Shown here one piece after another: positions 1-9,041 of a stretch of DNA of 64,000 nt. The translations under genes and the position numbers were made by a program. Origin of the DNA: Chitinophaga sp. Cy-1792. Lineage in GTDB: Bacteria; Bacteroidota; Bacteroidia; Chitinophagales; Chitinophagaceae. Within the stretch, counting starts at the first letter, position 1. Each line of letters starts with the position of its first letter. Under the pieces are notes generated by a model, which saw only the letters and a list, made by a program, of their open reading frames with translations, searched no databases and had not been told where the DNA came from. The stretch covers positions 2,108,001 through 2,172,000 of the forward strand of contig NZ_VWWO01000001.1 in assembly GCF_011752935.1 (NCBI RefSeq). Direction: 5' to 3'.

Positions 1-34
1 TGTAAAGGAACTTAATGCTTGAAATAATTATCGG

Positions 35-499
35 ATGAAGAAGTGTTTAGTTTTAATCTTACTATTTGTTAGTAATTGCGTTTTAGGTCAGGCCGGTCAT
101 ATAAAAGAGCCAGACTATGAAGGATATATATTCCCGGCGTCTTTCAAAAAAGTGGAAAAGTGGGTTTTTGAGGAAGCACGTGGTCGGTTTACGCCAACAC
201 CGGCTGAAATAGCGATAGTGGAGCGTATTGTAAAGTTACAATTGGAAGAGGAAGAAAAAACGTCAAGCTACAAATTGCATATTTGTGCCCATTTAAAAAT
301 GTATAAACGACAGTATGTTGGATTTTTTGATAAATCAGGACATAAAGTAATTTGGGTGAATGCGTTACTTTCAAATTACCCCTTTCCCCTTTCAAGCCAG
401 ATAATAGAGGTGGATGACGGTGGCGAGTCATTCTGGCAGATGTTAATTGATCTTAAAGAAAAAAAGGGATTTGGCTTTAGCATTAACAGTTTGGGCTAG
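35..499 (+). CDS. Small secreted protein, unrecognised
   Basis: I do not recognise this 154-residue protein. Residues 1-18 form a Sec signal peptide (two Lys, a Leu/Ile/Val core, then VLGQA), with cleavage likely near residue 19, so it should be exported to the periplasm or beyond. There is no lipobox cysteine at the cleavage site; the Cys at position 15 lies inside the hydrophobic stretch. The mature part is mixed charged/aromatic, with an acidic Glu run near residues 71-75 and no internal repeat or catalytic motif that I can name. The ATG at 35 is the only start that keeps the signal peptide. It converges on the next gene with a 14-bp gap and no visible terminator. Confidence 0.6.
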   Translation: MKKCLVLILLFVSNCVLGQAGHIKEPDYEGYIFPASFKKVEKWVFEEARGRFTPTPAEIAIVERIVKLQLEEEEKTSSYKLHICAHLKMYKRQYVGFFDKSGHKVIWVNALLSNYPFPLSSQIIEVDDGGESFWQMLIDLKEKKGFGFSINSLG

Positions 500-513
500 T
501 GTTATAATTAGTC

Positions 514-1944
514 TTAGAAATTATACCCCATCCTCAGTTTAATGGGATCAGTATTAGGTATATGTGAAGAATATAGGAAATCGAATAGTAGTGATACATC
601 ACCCTTTACTTTGGAACTTACCTTATATTTCTTTTTTATACCTATTAACCCGCCTGGTGTCCACTGCGCCAAGCCTGGTATAGCGCTCAGGGTAACCGGC
701 TGGTAATTTTGTTCATAGCCACCATTCAGGAAGAAGGTGTTTTTCAGTTTCCAGTCTACAAAGGAGCGAAGGCCTATTCCCTCACTGCTGAAGGCGATGT
801 GGTTAAACCCTTGTCCCATACCAAGCTTATAGGCGGCACCCAATCCGATAACCCCGTTTTTATGGAACTTATAACCAACCTGCCCTGCGATATCGCTGGT
901 GGTAGGGTAAAAGCTGGTGTTACGCTGGAACTGTATATTTCCGCCATATTCAAGTCGTTGCAGGAATGTTTTGGATTTCATTTCATTAGGCTTGAAGTTG
1001 GGCATTTCGCCGGCATTGTCGAGTCCTGGGAAGTTCTTTTTAAGATCGTCCATTTTAGCGCGTGCTTCTGCCATGGAACTGCTGACCGCTGATGCGGCAT
1101 TAGGGCCGCTTCCCAGGCGTTGCTGAATAAGGCGTTCTACCTGCGTGCGTGTCTGAAGCCCTGCAAGATCAGGAGTGGCGCTGCTTCCGCCTGCATCTAT
1201 ACCCATCAGACTTGCGAGGTAGCTGTGCTTCGCCATGAAATCTTTATAGGCAGGAACTTTTTGCGCCAGTTCAAGGGCTTTCTTCTCAATTTTCTTTTTA
1301 TCACTGAAAGATTCCTTCAGTTCTTTCACCTGCTGACCATAGTAATAGGCTTCCTTGTTCATGCCCTGCAGACTCTTTGCCATATCTGGCATATTGCCCA
1401 GCTGGCCGTTGAGTAACTGTTTACGCTGCTGCATAAACGCTTTGGCTTCCTCCAATATGGCCAGTTTATCCTGAAGTGCTGTTACTGATTTCAGGCTGCC
1501 GTTCAATGCCGGGACTTTATCCGCAGAAATATTGGATTGCTTCAGGAAGCTGAGTGTATTGAAAAGAGAGTCTACACCTAAACTATTCCCCAGTAATTTC
1601 TTTCCCGGAATCTTATCTGTTTTGGCTTTCAGTTTATCTTTCAGCGCAGCAAACTGCTGTTCACTATCATTAAAGAGCTTTTGCGCATTAACTGAATCCA
1701 GTTTCGCCATACGCTTTTTCATCTGCTCCTCATAACGGGACATCTGGTTAAGGGCTTTCGCAGTGCGTTTGGTCAGCTGCCGGTTTAAGGCATCTGATTT
1801 TTTGGAAACAGTGCTGTAGTATTTGTTAGGGAGATCTATTGTTTTATTTACGATGCTGTCTTTTTGCGCCAGCACTTGCTCCTGAGCGTTGGCAGAAATA
1901 GCTATGACAGACAGACTTATTAGAATCAGGTATATGGGTCGCAT
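514..1944 (-). CDS. Exported coiled-coil protein with a C-terminal barrel-like region
   Basis: The 476-residue protein starts with a signal peptide (residues 1-20, ending SANA-Q). Residues about 25-300 are Lys/Glu/Gln/Leu-rich, with heptad-like spacing typical of long coiled coils. From about residue 325 to the end the sequence changes to alternating aromatic and polar residues rich in Gly, Tyr and Asn and finishes ...MGYNF, an aromatic last residue as in outer-membrane beta-barrel ends. I infer a periplasmic coiled coil joined to an outer-membrane strand region. I cannot assign a family or function. It stands alone on the minus strand, with a divergent gene upstream at 2119. Confidence 0.6.
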   Translation of the reverse strand: MRPIYLILISLSVIAISANAQEQVLAQKDSIVNKTIDLPNKYYSTVSKKSDALNRQLTKRTAKALNQMSRYEEQMKKRMAKLDSVNAQKLFNDSEQQFAALKDKLKAKTDKIPGKKLLGNSLGVDSLFNTLSFLKQSNISADKVPALNGSLKSVTALQDKLAILEEAKAFMQQRKQLLNGQLGNMPDMAKSLQGMNKEAYYYGQQVKELKESFSDKKKIEKKALELAQKVPAYKDFMAKHSYLASLMGIDAGGSSATPDLAGLQTRTQVERLIQQRLGSGPNAASAVSSSMAEARAKMDDLKKNFPGLDNAGEMPNFKPNEMKSKTFLQRLEYGGNIQFQRNTSFYPTTSDIAGQVGYKFHKNGVIGLGAAYKLGMGQGFNHIAFSSEGIGLRSFVDWKLKNTFFLNGGYEQNYQPVTLSAIPGLAQWTPGGLIGIKKKYKVSSKVKGDVSLLFDFLYSSHIPNTDPIKLRMGYNF

Positions 1945-2118
1945 GTGAAAAGTATCTAAAGTAACAGTACAACGGATGTTAGCAAATTTACGTAAAAATT
2001 TACAAGGTTAATTCCCGATATTGGATATGGATGATGACTGCCGGTGATTTTCCTTGATAACTTGATAGGATATACGTTTGAAAGCAGGTATCAAAATAAA
2101 ATATAAGGAGGAAGAATA

Positions 2119-2574
2119 ATGAATAACTATACCCTGGATGATATAAGTATTGATAACCAAAAAGGATATTTAGGCTTTAGTGCCTTTATTATAGTACTTT
2201 TCGGCGCCTGTTTTATCTTTGATTTTCATTTTTATGTGGGTCTTATCCTGGCAATAGTTATATTACTTTTATGGCTGGGATTTAAATTTTATGCAGACTT
2301 CTATAATGTGAAAATTCAGGAAAAGATGTTTGTGATTGAACATATTTTCAAACCTGTACAAAGATTAGATATCGATTTGTTTGATAGAATAGAAGGTATG
2401 CAAACGGTTTTCTGGTTGCCAGGAACTTCCTATTTTACTATCTGTTTCAAAGATGGAAGAAGATTTAATTTCTGCAGTATTAAATACAAAGGCTTTAAAT
2501 ACCAATTAACTAGTAAGGAAGAGATCAGTAAGAAACTCACAGCGGAGGTAGTTCACATGGTAAATAATTATTAA
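2119..2574 (+). CDS. Small two-helix membrane protein, unrecognised
   Basis: This 151-residue protein has two adjacent hydrophobic helices (about residues 19-37 and 39-58), followed by a soluble domain of about 90 residues with alternating hydrophobic/charged residues, probably cytoplasmic and beta-rich. This layout resembles PH-like or bPH2 membrane proteins, but no diagnostic motif is visible. The start is supported by a strong AAGGAGG Shine-Dalgarno about 7 bases upstream of the ATG, which is unusual for Bacteroidota. The next small gene follows after 43 bp on the same strand and may be co-transcribed. Confidence 0.55.
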   Translation: MNNYTLDDISIDNQKGYLGFSAFIIVLFGACFIFDFHFYVGLILAIVILLLWLGFKFYADFYNVKIQEKMFVIEHIFKPVQRLDIDLFDRIEGMQTVFWLPGTSYFTICFKDGRRFNFCSIKYKGFKYQLTSKEEISKKLTAEVVHMVNNY

Positions 2575-2617
2575 GGTATGTTATTGTTACTTACTAAGAT
2601 ATCAAACAGTATAAGTT

Positions 2618-3076
2618 GTGGTTAATTTCAATCAAAATAATAAGCAGATATATACACTGATGTGGCTACCGGCAGAAGATGAGATTATTTTTCGTGCGAA
2701 GGATGAAAGCCCGGTTGCTGCAAATGATAGTTTATATAGTCATCTTAAAAAACATATTCATCTACATCAGTGGAAAGTAAGATATACTGCGGCATACCGC
2801 CAATGGCTGGACAATGATAACAATGCTATTTATGATATCTCCAATGAAATTAATAAATCAATGATAGCAGCGTTGATTAAGTTAAATGAGGATTTGGAGA
2901 CTAAAGCAGTATTTTTCTGGTTTGATATAGATAGATCAGTAACAGATGAATTTACCTGGAAGTGTTGTCCGGTTTCAGGAAAGAAATTAATTACGCTAGG
3001 TAAGGAATATACTAAAAAGAATGCCTTTGTATCACCGGATTATCCATTGATATTTCCGGATTATGTTAGCTTGTGA
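2618..3076 (+). CDS. Cytosolic protein of unknown function
   Basis: A 152-residue soluble protein without signal peptide or membrane segment. I do not recognise the family. It carries a helical central part (about residues 45-95) and a Trp/Phe-rich segment, then a CC pair near residue 119. The frame opens with GTG at 2618; an in-frame ATG at 2660 (residue 15) could be the true start, and neither has a convincing Shine-Dalgarno. It follows the membrane protein at 2119 closely and is ended by a strong terminator, so the two may form a small unit. Confidence 0.5.
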   Translation: MVNFNQNNKQIYTLMWLPAEDEIIFRAKDESPVAANDSLYSHLKKHIHLHQWKVRYTAAYRQWLDNDNNAIYDISNEINKSMIAALIKLNEDLETKAVFFWFDIDRSVTDEFTWKCCPVSGKKLITLGKEYTKKNAFVSPDYPLIFPDYVSL

Positions 3077-3100
3077 TAGTATGTTGTTTATCGCAAAAGA

Positions 3101-3132
3101 AAACTCCTGCCAAATACTGGCAGGAGTTTTTT
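3101..3132. terminator. Bidirectional intrinsic terminator
   Basis: A perfect 12-bp stem (3101-3112 with 3118-3129) with a 5-nt AATAC loop, A-rich on the left and six T on the right, so it can work for both convergent genes (2618-3076 and the receptor gene ending at 3159). Confidence 0.85.
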
Positions 3133-3158
3133 GTATCTGGGGTTAGGATATGGTCTGG

Positions 3159-5525
3159 TTAAAAACCTATATTCACCCCAAAGAAGAAGTTAAATCCTGC
3201 CATCGGGTAATAGTAATTATCTGGTTGTACTTTGCCATTTACATAGGTACCATAGGTACTTCCGTTAGGCTCGTAGAGATTATTAAAGATATTGTTCAGC
3301 ATCAGTTGTACGCCCAGTTCACGGAACAGCGGCTGCGGAATGATATAGTTAAAACGCAGATCGCTGACGAAGTAAGGATTCAGGCTGCTGGCCTTGTTGC
3401 CGGTATTATCCATATACTGTCTGCTCACATATTTTCCTAACAGGTCTATATTCAGATTTTTGATAGGCTTCGCAGTAAACATATAACCACCTACGAAAGC
3501 AGGGGAGAAGGAAATATTGGTGTTACCGAATTCCAGCGTATGTGCGTCGTAGTTAGCATCGTAGTATACACCGCTGAAGTTAAGTACTTTATTCTGACTC
3601 AAGGCGGCATTAGCGCTGAAACTGAATACCTCATTGAATTTCACGTTTCCTTGTACTTCAACTCCCAGGCGATAGCTTTTAGGAATATTGGTACGTACAT
3701 AGGCGCCTACGTCATTCAGCTTTCCTGTTTGTACTAACTGATTTTTGTAATTCATGTAGTATACATTGGCCTGTAAACTAGCTTTACGGCCGCTCCAGCT
3801 GTAACCGGCTTCGAGGTCGCGGAGCATTTCAGGCTTAGGCTCGTTGGCACCGATGTTGGATTCAAAGTCGGTGCGGTTAGGCTCTTTGTGACCTATTGCA
3901 AAGCTGGCGAATAAACGGTTAGCCGGATTGATGAAATAGTTCAGTCCTACTTTAGGATTGAAGAAGTTATAATTCACGTGTGGCTTGTAATCAGGTGCAG
4001 ATTCAAAGCCATTCATGTTATAGCGCACGTTCCTGTATTGCATATCTGCAAAGGCTTGCAGCGCGCTGGTGATTTTATATTGTCCTTTCCAGTAGATGTT
4101 GAAATCATTTTTATCTGCCGGAAAACGGTTGTATTCATAATCTTTGTCGATGCCGGTGTATGCCCAGATTACTTTGTCGTAATGCTGGCCTTCATAGCGG
4201 TTCCAGCCACCACCCAGACTCCAGTTGAATTTTTCCGCTGTATAGTTCAGTGAGAAAATGCCGCCGTAGAAATAGTTGTCTAACCAGAGCTGACGGACTA
4301 AATCAGTAGTATCGATGGTAGCGCCATTGATGTGAACAGGTTGTAAGCCGTAATCCGCCAATGCCTGCTGGCCTTTGTATTCCTCATAGTAGCCACGGCC
4401 GCGGGTAAGGTGCCCGGCCACGTTGAAGTTAAAGTGGCTGTTGATTTCCTGGTTGAGGAATAACTGGTAATGGTCCTGTTGATAGTTATCTGTCTGATTA
4501 TCGTAAGGAGCACCTGGTTTCTCTGTACCTGCGGGATTATAGGTGCGGTCTGTTTTTAGTAAGGCTTCCGGAACGCCATACCATGCCTGGTAAGTTTTTT
4601 CTTTACCAGAGAAGATATTTAAGCGGATAGCAGTTTTTTTGGAGATATATGCTGCGGAGGTATAAAACGATTTCAGGTCAGATGAAGCGCGGTCGATATA
4701 TCCGTCAGAGGATATTCTGGAAAGACGTGCATCGATGGTGAAGTGGTCGTTGATCAGTCCGGAACCTGCTTTGACAGTATTTTTCCAGGAGTTGAAAGAA
4801 CCAAAGCTGTTGCTGAGTTCTCCGTAGGCTTTGTCGTGGTACTCATTGGTGCTGAGGTTGAGTGTGGCACCGAAGGCGCCTGCGCCGTTGGTGGAAGTAC
4901 CTACGCCACGTTGCAGTTCAATACTGCTGACAGAGCTGGCGAAGTCGGGCATGTTCACGAAGAAGGTTCCCTGTGATTCCGCATCATTGATAGGAATACC
5001 GTTTACGGTTACGTTGATGCGGGTGATATCAGAACCACGCACGCGCATATTCGTATAGCCGATACCGGTACCTGCGTCGGAGTTGGTCACTACGGCAGGG
5101 AGTTGGTTGAGCAGTATGGGCAGGTCCTGGCCAAGATTTTCTTTCTTGATTTCTTCAGCAGAAAGGGTGCTGTTGACGAAGGGAGAATTCTTCCCTGCGC
5201 GGAGGCTGCTGATCTCTACCTGTTTTACGAAGAGGCCGGTTTCTTCCAAAGAGAAATCGACTTTCGTATTGTCGTCGGCGTTAATGCTGACAGTATAAGG
5301 CTTAAATCCGATATAGCTGGCCTGCAGTTTATAATTGCCTTTCTTTTTCAGCTGAATGCTGAAGTGTCCTTTGTTATCGGTAAGTGATCCGTGTTGGTTG
5401 ACAGATACGGATACTCCTTCTAGTGGCTGGCCGTTTGTTTTGTTTGTAACGGTACCGGTTACGACGGATTGCGCCTGTACGATACCTGCTGTACCCAGCA
5501 GTACCCACAACAGTAACTGTTTCAT
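3159..5525 (-). CDS. TonB-dependent outer-membrane receptor, probably for thiamine
   Basis: A 788-residue TonB-dependent transporter. From the chosen start it has a signal peptide (residues 1-19, ending VQAQ), a carboxypeptidase-regulatory-like beta domain (about 20-105), a plug domain (about 115-235, with MRVRGSD and an LQRGVGTS-type stretch) and a 22-strand-type barrel to an aromatic C-terminus (VNIGF). The frame stays open upstream to 5621, but those 32 extra codons translate a TPP riboswitch, so ATG 5525, which gives a proper signal peptide, is the real start. Bacteroidota are known to have thiamine-regulated outer-membrane receptors (OMP-thi class) under TPP riboswitches. The substrate call, thiamine or a phosphorylated or precursor form, rests on that leader and not on the barrel itself. 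No other thi gene lies in the window. Confidence 0.88.
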   Translation of the reverse strand: MKQLLLWVLLGTAGIVQAQSVVTGTVTNKTNGQPLEGVSVSVNQHGSLTDNKGHFSIQLKKKGNYKLQASYIGFKPYTVSINADDNTKVDFSLEETGLFVKQVEISSLRAGKNSPFVNSTLSAEEIKKENLGQDLPILLNQLPAVVTNSDAGTGIGYTNMRVRGSDITRINVTVNGIPINDAESQGTFFVNMPDFASSVSSIELQRGVGTSTNGAGAFGATLNLSTNEYHDKAYGELSNSFGSFNSWKNTVKAGSGLINDHFTIDARLSRISSDGYIDRASSDLKSFYTSAAYISKKTAIRLNIFSGKEKTYQAWYGVPEALLKTDRTYNPAGTEKPGAPYDNQTDNYQQDHYQLFLNQEINSHFNFNVAGHLTRGRGYYEEYKGQQALADYGLQPVHINGATIDTTDLVRQLWLDNYFYGGIFSLNYTAEKFNWSLGGGWNRYEGQHYDKVIWAYTGIDKDYEYNRFPADKNDFNIYWKGQYKITSALQAFADMQYRNVRYNMNGFESAPDYKPHVNYNFFNPKVGLNYFINPANRLFASFAIGHKEPNRTDFESNIGANEPKPEMLRDLEAGYSWSGRKASLQANVYYMNYKNQLVQTGKLNDVGAYVRTNIPKSYRLGVEVQGNVKFNEVFSFSANAALSQNKVLNFSGVYYDANYDAHTLEFGNTNISFSPAFVGGYMFTAKPIKNLNIDLLGKYVSRQYMDNTGNKASSLNPYFVSDLRFNYIIPQPLFRELGVQLMLNNIFNNLYEPNGSTYGTYVNGKVQPDNYYYPMAGFNFFFGVNIGF

Positions 5526-5545
5526 GTATAAGTATATATTTCTGT

Positions 5546-5623
5546 TTTTCACTTTCCTAACCAGCATTACCTGGTCCAGGTTCTTTGGGTGTGATCTCAG
5601 CCTGAAAGTAAGGCACCCCATGT
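5546..5623 (-). promoter_or_regulatory. TPP riboswitch (THI element)
   Basis: Read on the minus strand, the leader contains the conserved aptamer blocks in order: GGGGTGCC, GGCTGAGA, ACCC, GAACCTG, ACCAGGTAATGCTGG and a closing AGGAAAGTGA. These match the thi box in order and spacing. Only about 20 nt separate the aptamer from the ATG at 5525. I see no terminator hairpin with a T run in between, so control is probably at translation initiation: ligand binding would sequester the ribosome entry region. The leader sits directly in front of the TonB-dependent receptor gene. Confidence 0.93.
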
Positions 5624-5652
5624 GAAAACGGCAGTAAAGCCGATTTCCGTTA

Positions 5653-5660
5653 CAAAGGTA
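5653..5660 (-). promoter_or_regulatory. -7 promoter element of the receptor gene
   Basis: On the minus strand this octamer reads TACCTTTG, a perfect match to the Bacteroidota -7 box TAnnTTTG. It would start transcription about 20-25 nt before the TPP aptamer. The -33 box is weak: a T-rich run rather than a clean TTTG. Confidence 0.6.
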
Positions 5661-5779
5661 TGCAGGTATACACGAAAAAAATAAAATATTTTTTCCGGTT
5701 AGGATTTTTAGGTATTTTCAATGTCTTCCCTGTGTCATCGTCAATAATTTTTTTGTTAACCAATTAATCAGTTATTGAG

Positions 5780-6190
5780 ATGATTAAACTTCAGTTGATT
5801 GGCCATTTGGGCCGTGATGCCATTGTACGTGAGGTAAATGGTGTTGCTGTTTTAAACTTTACCATTGCGGTGAATGAGCGTTTCAAGAACGCTGCCGGCA
5901 TTTTACAGGAGCGTACTACCTGGGTGGACTGCAGCCTGTGGGAGCGCAATAATATGGCGCCTTATCTGCAACAGGGCACGATGGTATTCGTAGAAGGTGC
6001 TCCCCGGGTGGAGGGCTATATCAGTAATAATACTGGTGCTATCGGCGGTGCTTTGCGGCTAAAGGTGCTGCAGCTTCAGCTACTCAGCCGCAAGGACGAA
6101 GAACGTAAAAAGGTAGCCATCGCTACTACGCCGCCGGAGCTGGTGAGTGTTCCTGAACAGGAATTACCAGCCGATGATTTACCGTTCTGA
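5780..6190 (+). CDS. ssb: Single-stranded DNA-binding protein
   Basis: This 136-residue protein has the OB-fold of bacterial SSB (residues 1-105: IGHLGRDA near the start, then FTIAVNERF, TTWVDCSLW and a VEG loop). A short linker is followed by the acidic tip ending in DDLPF, the conserved peptide that recruits partner repair and replication proteins. SSB protects single-stranded DNA as a tetramer during replication, repair and recombination. The linker is short and the protein small compared with the housekeeping SSB of many Bacteroidota, so it may be a second paralogue. It is divergent from the receptor gene and is followed by the promoter of the tRNA gene. Confidence 0.92.
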   Translation: MIKLQLIGHLGRDAIVREVNGVAVLNFTIAVNERFKNAAGILQERTTWVDCSLWERNNMAPYLQQGTMVFVEGAPRVEGYISNNTGAIGGALRLKVLQLQLLSRKDEERKKVAIATTPPELVSVPEQELPADDLPF

Positions 6191-6286
6191 GCGGTAAATT
6201 AACCCGCCTGATCCATTTCTGCATTATGGTATTTCAACTATTAATCAATTAGTTATGAAGATATTTTTTGATTTTATTCAAAAATA

Positions 6287-6317
6287 TTTGGTGGCAATTG
6301 AAATTATCCTATCTTTG
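6287..6317 (+). promoter_or_regulatory. Promoter of the initiator tRNA gene
   Basis: This is a textbook Bacteroidota promoter: TTTG at 6287-6290, a 19-bp spacer, and TATCTTTG at 6310-6317. The predicted start falls about 7 nt later, just before the tRNA at 6327. Confidence 0.85.
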
Positions 6318-6326
6318 CACCCTCAT

Positions 6327-6398
<72 letters not shown>

Positions 6399-6408
6399 CA
6401 AAAAAGAG

Positions 6409-6441
6409 AGCCTTCTCTACTCAGTAGAGAAGGCTTTTTTT
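6409..6441 (+). terminator. Intrinsic terminator of the tRNA gene
   Basis: A perfect 12-bp stem (6409-6420 with 6424-6435) with a TCA triloop, followed by a T tract. The upper stem TCTCTAC-nnn-GTAGAGA recurs in two other terminators of the window (38914 and 47341). Confidence 0.9.
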
Positions 6442-6596
6442 ATTGGTACAAGCGCTGCCTTTCCAGTTGGTGTTTGATGATCTCTTTATAGAGATGATAA
6501 AATAGAATAAGCGCCGAAGGCGCTATCTTTGCCTTTCAGCTCCTTGTAGGGCAATGTGTGAATTCACTCGGGGGAAACAATTTTTTAAATAGGGAT

Positions 6597-7469
6597 ATGA
6601 TGCATAAAGCAGGTTTTGTAAATATTTTTGGTAAGCCCAATGCGGGAAAAAGTACGTTGTTAAACGCCATCATGGGCGAAAAACTTGCTATTATCTCGCC
6701 TAAAGTACAAACTACCAGACATCGTATTACAGGTGTACTCACCGAACCTGGCTACCAGATCGTATTTTCTGATACTCCTGGTATCATCGACCCTAAATAT
6801 AAACTGCACGAGAAAATGATGGGTGCCGTGAAATCAGCGCTGGAAGATGCTGACGTAGCCCTCCTGATCATGGACTGTCGTGATAACCTCGAAGAAAATC
6901 TCGAACTCTTCAACTCGCTTAAATTAAAAGTACCCAGCATTCTTATCCTCAACAAAATGGATAATCTCTCTAAAGAAGAGATGGAACAGCTGGTAGCAAA
7001 ATGTAACGAGTGGGGTAAAGCAAAAGCGGTAGTACCTATTGCCGCCAAACAGCAGAAAAACGTGAAAGAGCTGCTGGCTACAATCGTAGCAATGCTTCCT
7101 GAAGCGAACGCATTCTATCCGGAAGATACTTTAACGGATAAGTCTACACGCTTTTTTGTAGCAGAAATGATCCGTGAAAAAATCTTCCAGCTCTTCGAAG
7201 AAGAGATTCCTTATCATACTACAGTAATCGTTACGCAGTTCCAGGAAAAGGATACGCTGACAAAAATTACTGCTGAAATAATTGTTACCAGAGAATCACA
7301 GAAAGCCATCATCCTTGGAGAAAAAGGAAAGTCTATCCGTGAGATCGGTACCAGGGCCCGTCAGGATATTGAGAAATTCATTGAACGCAAAGTATTCCTC
7401 GAACTGTTTGTTAAAGTAAGAGGTAAATGGCGCGACAATGATCTCTTTTTGAAAGAATACGGGTATTAA
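6597..7469 (+). CDS. era: GTPase Era
   Basis: Era is an essential GTPase that binds the 3' end of 16S rRNA and checks small-subunit assembly. The protein shows the G1 P-loop GKPNAGKST, switch region TTRHRITG, G3 DTPG and G4 NKMD. A C-terminal KH RNA-binding domain carries GEKGKSIREIG. With the start at ATG 6597 the protein is 290 residues, the normal Era length. The upstream GTG at 6558 would add 13 unconserved residues. A TATCTTTG -7 box (6524-6531) abuts a small GAA-loop palindrome at 6510-6524. The related GTPase gene der follows on the same strand after 172 bp, a common pairing in Bacteroidota. Confidence 0.96.
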   Translation: MMHKAGFVNIFGKPNAGKSTLLNAIMGEKLAIISPKVQTTRHRITGVLTEPGYQIVFSDTPGIIDPKYKLHEKMMGAVKSALEDADVALLIMDCRDNLEENLELFNSLKLKVPSILILNKMDNLSKEEMEQLVAKCNEWGKAKAVVPIAAKQQKNVKELLATIVAMLPEANAFYPEDTLTDKSTRFFVAEMIREKIFQLFEEEIPYHTTVIVTQFQEKDTLTKITAEIIVTRESQKAIILGEKGKSIREIGTRARQDIEKFIERKVFLELFVKVRGKWRDNDLFLKEYGY

Positions 7470-7510
7470 TCATTAATAAATTCCTGTGAGAGAAAACTGA
7501 TGGTGATTTA

Positions 7511-7571
7511 CGCGAAGCGACCACCGCGCGGAGCGCGGAACAAACCAAATCGTAACCGAAGGTTACGATTT
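7511..7571. repeat. Cluster of tight palindromes between era and der
   Basis: Three small hairpins in 61 bp: CGC-GAA-GCG (7511-7519), CCGCGC-GGA-GCGCGG (7524-7538) and an 11-bp perfect stem with a GAA loop (7547-7571). None is followed by a T run, so they are not classical terminators. The same hairpin types recur at 6510-6524 and 9374-9478. The function is unknown. Confidence 0.7.
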
Positions 7572-7641
7572 ATGAATTCGCAAAAATCTACTATTTAGTC
7601 AAGCTGGCAGGTGATTACGAAAATCATTTAATAAAATTATT

Positions 7642-8955
7642 ATGGCAGGATTTACCATTGCTATTGTTGGACGTCCGAACGTGGGTAAGTCAACATTGTT
7701 TAACCGTTTATTGGAACAGCGTAAAGCTATCGTTGATGACCAGAGCGGTGTAACCCGTGATCGTCAGTACGGTATTGCAGACTGGAACGGCAAAACTTTT
7801 AACGTGATCGATACCGGTGGATTTGTTGCCGGCAGTGATGATGTTTTCGAACGCGAAATCCGCAAACAGGTGAAGATTGCTATGCAGGAAGCAAACCTGC
7901 TCATCTTCATGACGGATGTAACTACTGGTATTACTGACCTGGACAGCGAAGTGGCAGACTTGCTGCGTCGTAGCGCCAAACCGGTTTACCTGGTAGTAAA
8001 TAAAGTAGATAACCAGCAACGTCAGCTGGAAGCAACAGAATTTTATAGTCTTGGCTTCGAAAATATATTCTTCCTCTCTTCTATGAGTGGAAGTGGTACC
8101 GGTGAGTTGTTGGATGATGTGGTTTCTCACATCACAGACGATATGGGTGAGGCTACTATGGAAAATGATATTCCTAAAATTGCCATCATTGGTCAGCCAA
8201 ATGTGGGGAAATCTTCCCTGTTGAATGCACTGATTGGGGAAGAACGCAACATTGTGTCTGATATTGCCGGCACTACCCGCGATACCATCCACACACACTA
8301 CAACATGTTCCAGAAAGAATTTATGTTGATAGATACTGCTGGTATCCGCCGCAAAACCAAGGTACAGGAGGATTTGGAGTTCTACTCTGTCATCCGTGCC
8401 ATTAAAGCGCTGGATGAGGCAGATGTGGTAATGCTGTTGTTAGATGCTGAAAAAGGTATCACGGCACAGGATTTGAATATTTTCAGCCTGGCCGCAAGAA
8501 AAGGAAAAGGTATTGTGGTGCTGGTGAACAAGTGGGATCTCATGGAGAAAGCGACCAATACTGCCAGAGATTACGAAAAAGAGTTGAAAAACCGTCTTGC
8601 TCCATTCTCTGATGTGCCAATCATCTTTACTTCCGTAACTGAAAAGCAGCGTATTTTCAAAGCGATTGAAGTAGCCCTGGAAGTGTACGAGAACCGTACC
8701 CGTAAAATCCAGACTTCTAAGTTGAACGATGTGATGCTGAAAGCAATTGAAGCATACCATCCGCCGGTGGTTCGTGGTACGCCTATCCGTATCAAGTACG
8801 TAACGCAGATACCTACGCATACGCCAGCATTTGCGTTTTTCTGTAACCTCCCTGACGATGTCAAGGCGCCATACAGAAATTACCTGGAAAACCAGCTCCG
8901 TAGCCATTTCGACTTTAAAGGAGTGCCAATCAAGATCTTCTTCAGAAAGAAATAA
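7642..8955 (+). CDS. der: Ribosome-biogenesis GTPase Der (EngA)
   Basis: Der is an essential GTPase with two tandem G domains that helps assemble the 50S subunit. Both are visible: G domain 1 (about residues 1-165: GRPNVGKST, DTGG, NKVD) and G domain 2 (about 175-345: GQPNVGKSS, the GTTRDTIH switch, DTAGIRRK, NKWD). A C-terminal KH-like domain (about 350-437) ends in a basic KIFFRKK tail. The length of 437 residues is typical. The start ATG 7642 lies six residues before the first P-loop, as usual. The gene is collinear with era. Confidence 0.97.
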   Translation: MAGFTIAIVGRPNVGKSTLFNRLLEQRKAIVDDQSGVTRDRQYGIADWNGKTFNVIDTGGFVAGSDDVFEREIRKQVKIAMQEANLLIFMTDVTTGITDLDSEVADLLRRSAKPVYLVVNKVDNQQRQLEATEFYSLGFENIFFLSSMSGSGTGELLDDVVSHITDDMGEATMENDIPKIAIIGQPNVGKSSLLNALIGEERNIVSDIAGTTRDTIHTHYNMFQKEFMLIDTAGIRRKTKVQEDLEFYSVIRAIKALDEADVVMLLLDAEKGITAQDLNIFSLAARKGKGIVVLVNKWDLMEKATNTARDYEKELKNRLAPFSDVPIIFTSVTEKQRIFKAIEVALEVYENRTRKIQTSKLNDVMLKAIEAYHPPVVRGTPIRIKYVTQIPTHTPAFAFFCNLPDDVKAPYRNYLENQLRSHFDFKGVPIKIFFRKK

Positions 8956-8979
8956 TATTGCAGTTGTAGGTATTAATAT

Positions 8980-9009
8980 TTTGTAATTTGAATTTTATTA
9001 ATACCTTTG
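8980..9009 (+). promoter_or_regulatory. Promoter of the small lipoprotein gene
   Basis: TTTG at 8980-8983, an 18-bp spacer, and TACCTTTG at 9002-9009 match the Bacteroidota -33/-7 consensus. The predicted transcript would start near 9016, about 25 nt before the ATG at 9042. Confidence 0.8.
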
Positions 9010-9041
9010 CGCCGGTTTTAAAAAACTATAAACAACACAAA

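Noticed and set aside
5526..5621. N-terminal extension of the TonB-dependent receptor
   Set aside because: The extra codons translate the TPP riboswitch and disrupt the signal peptide; the true start is 5525.
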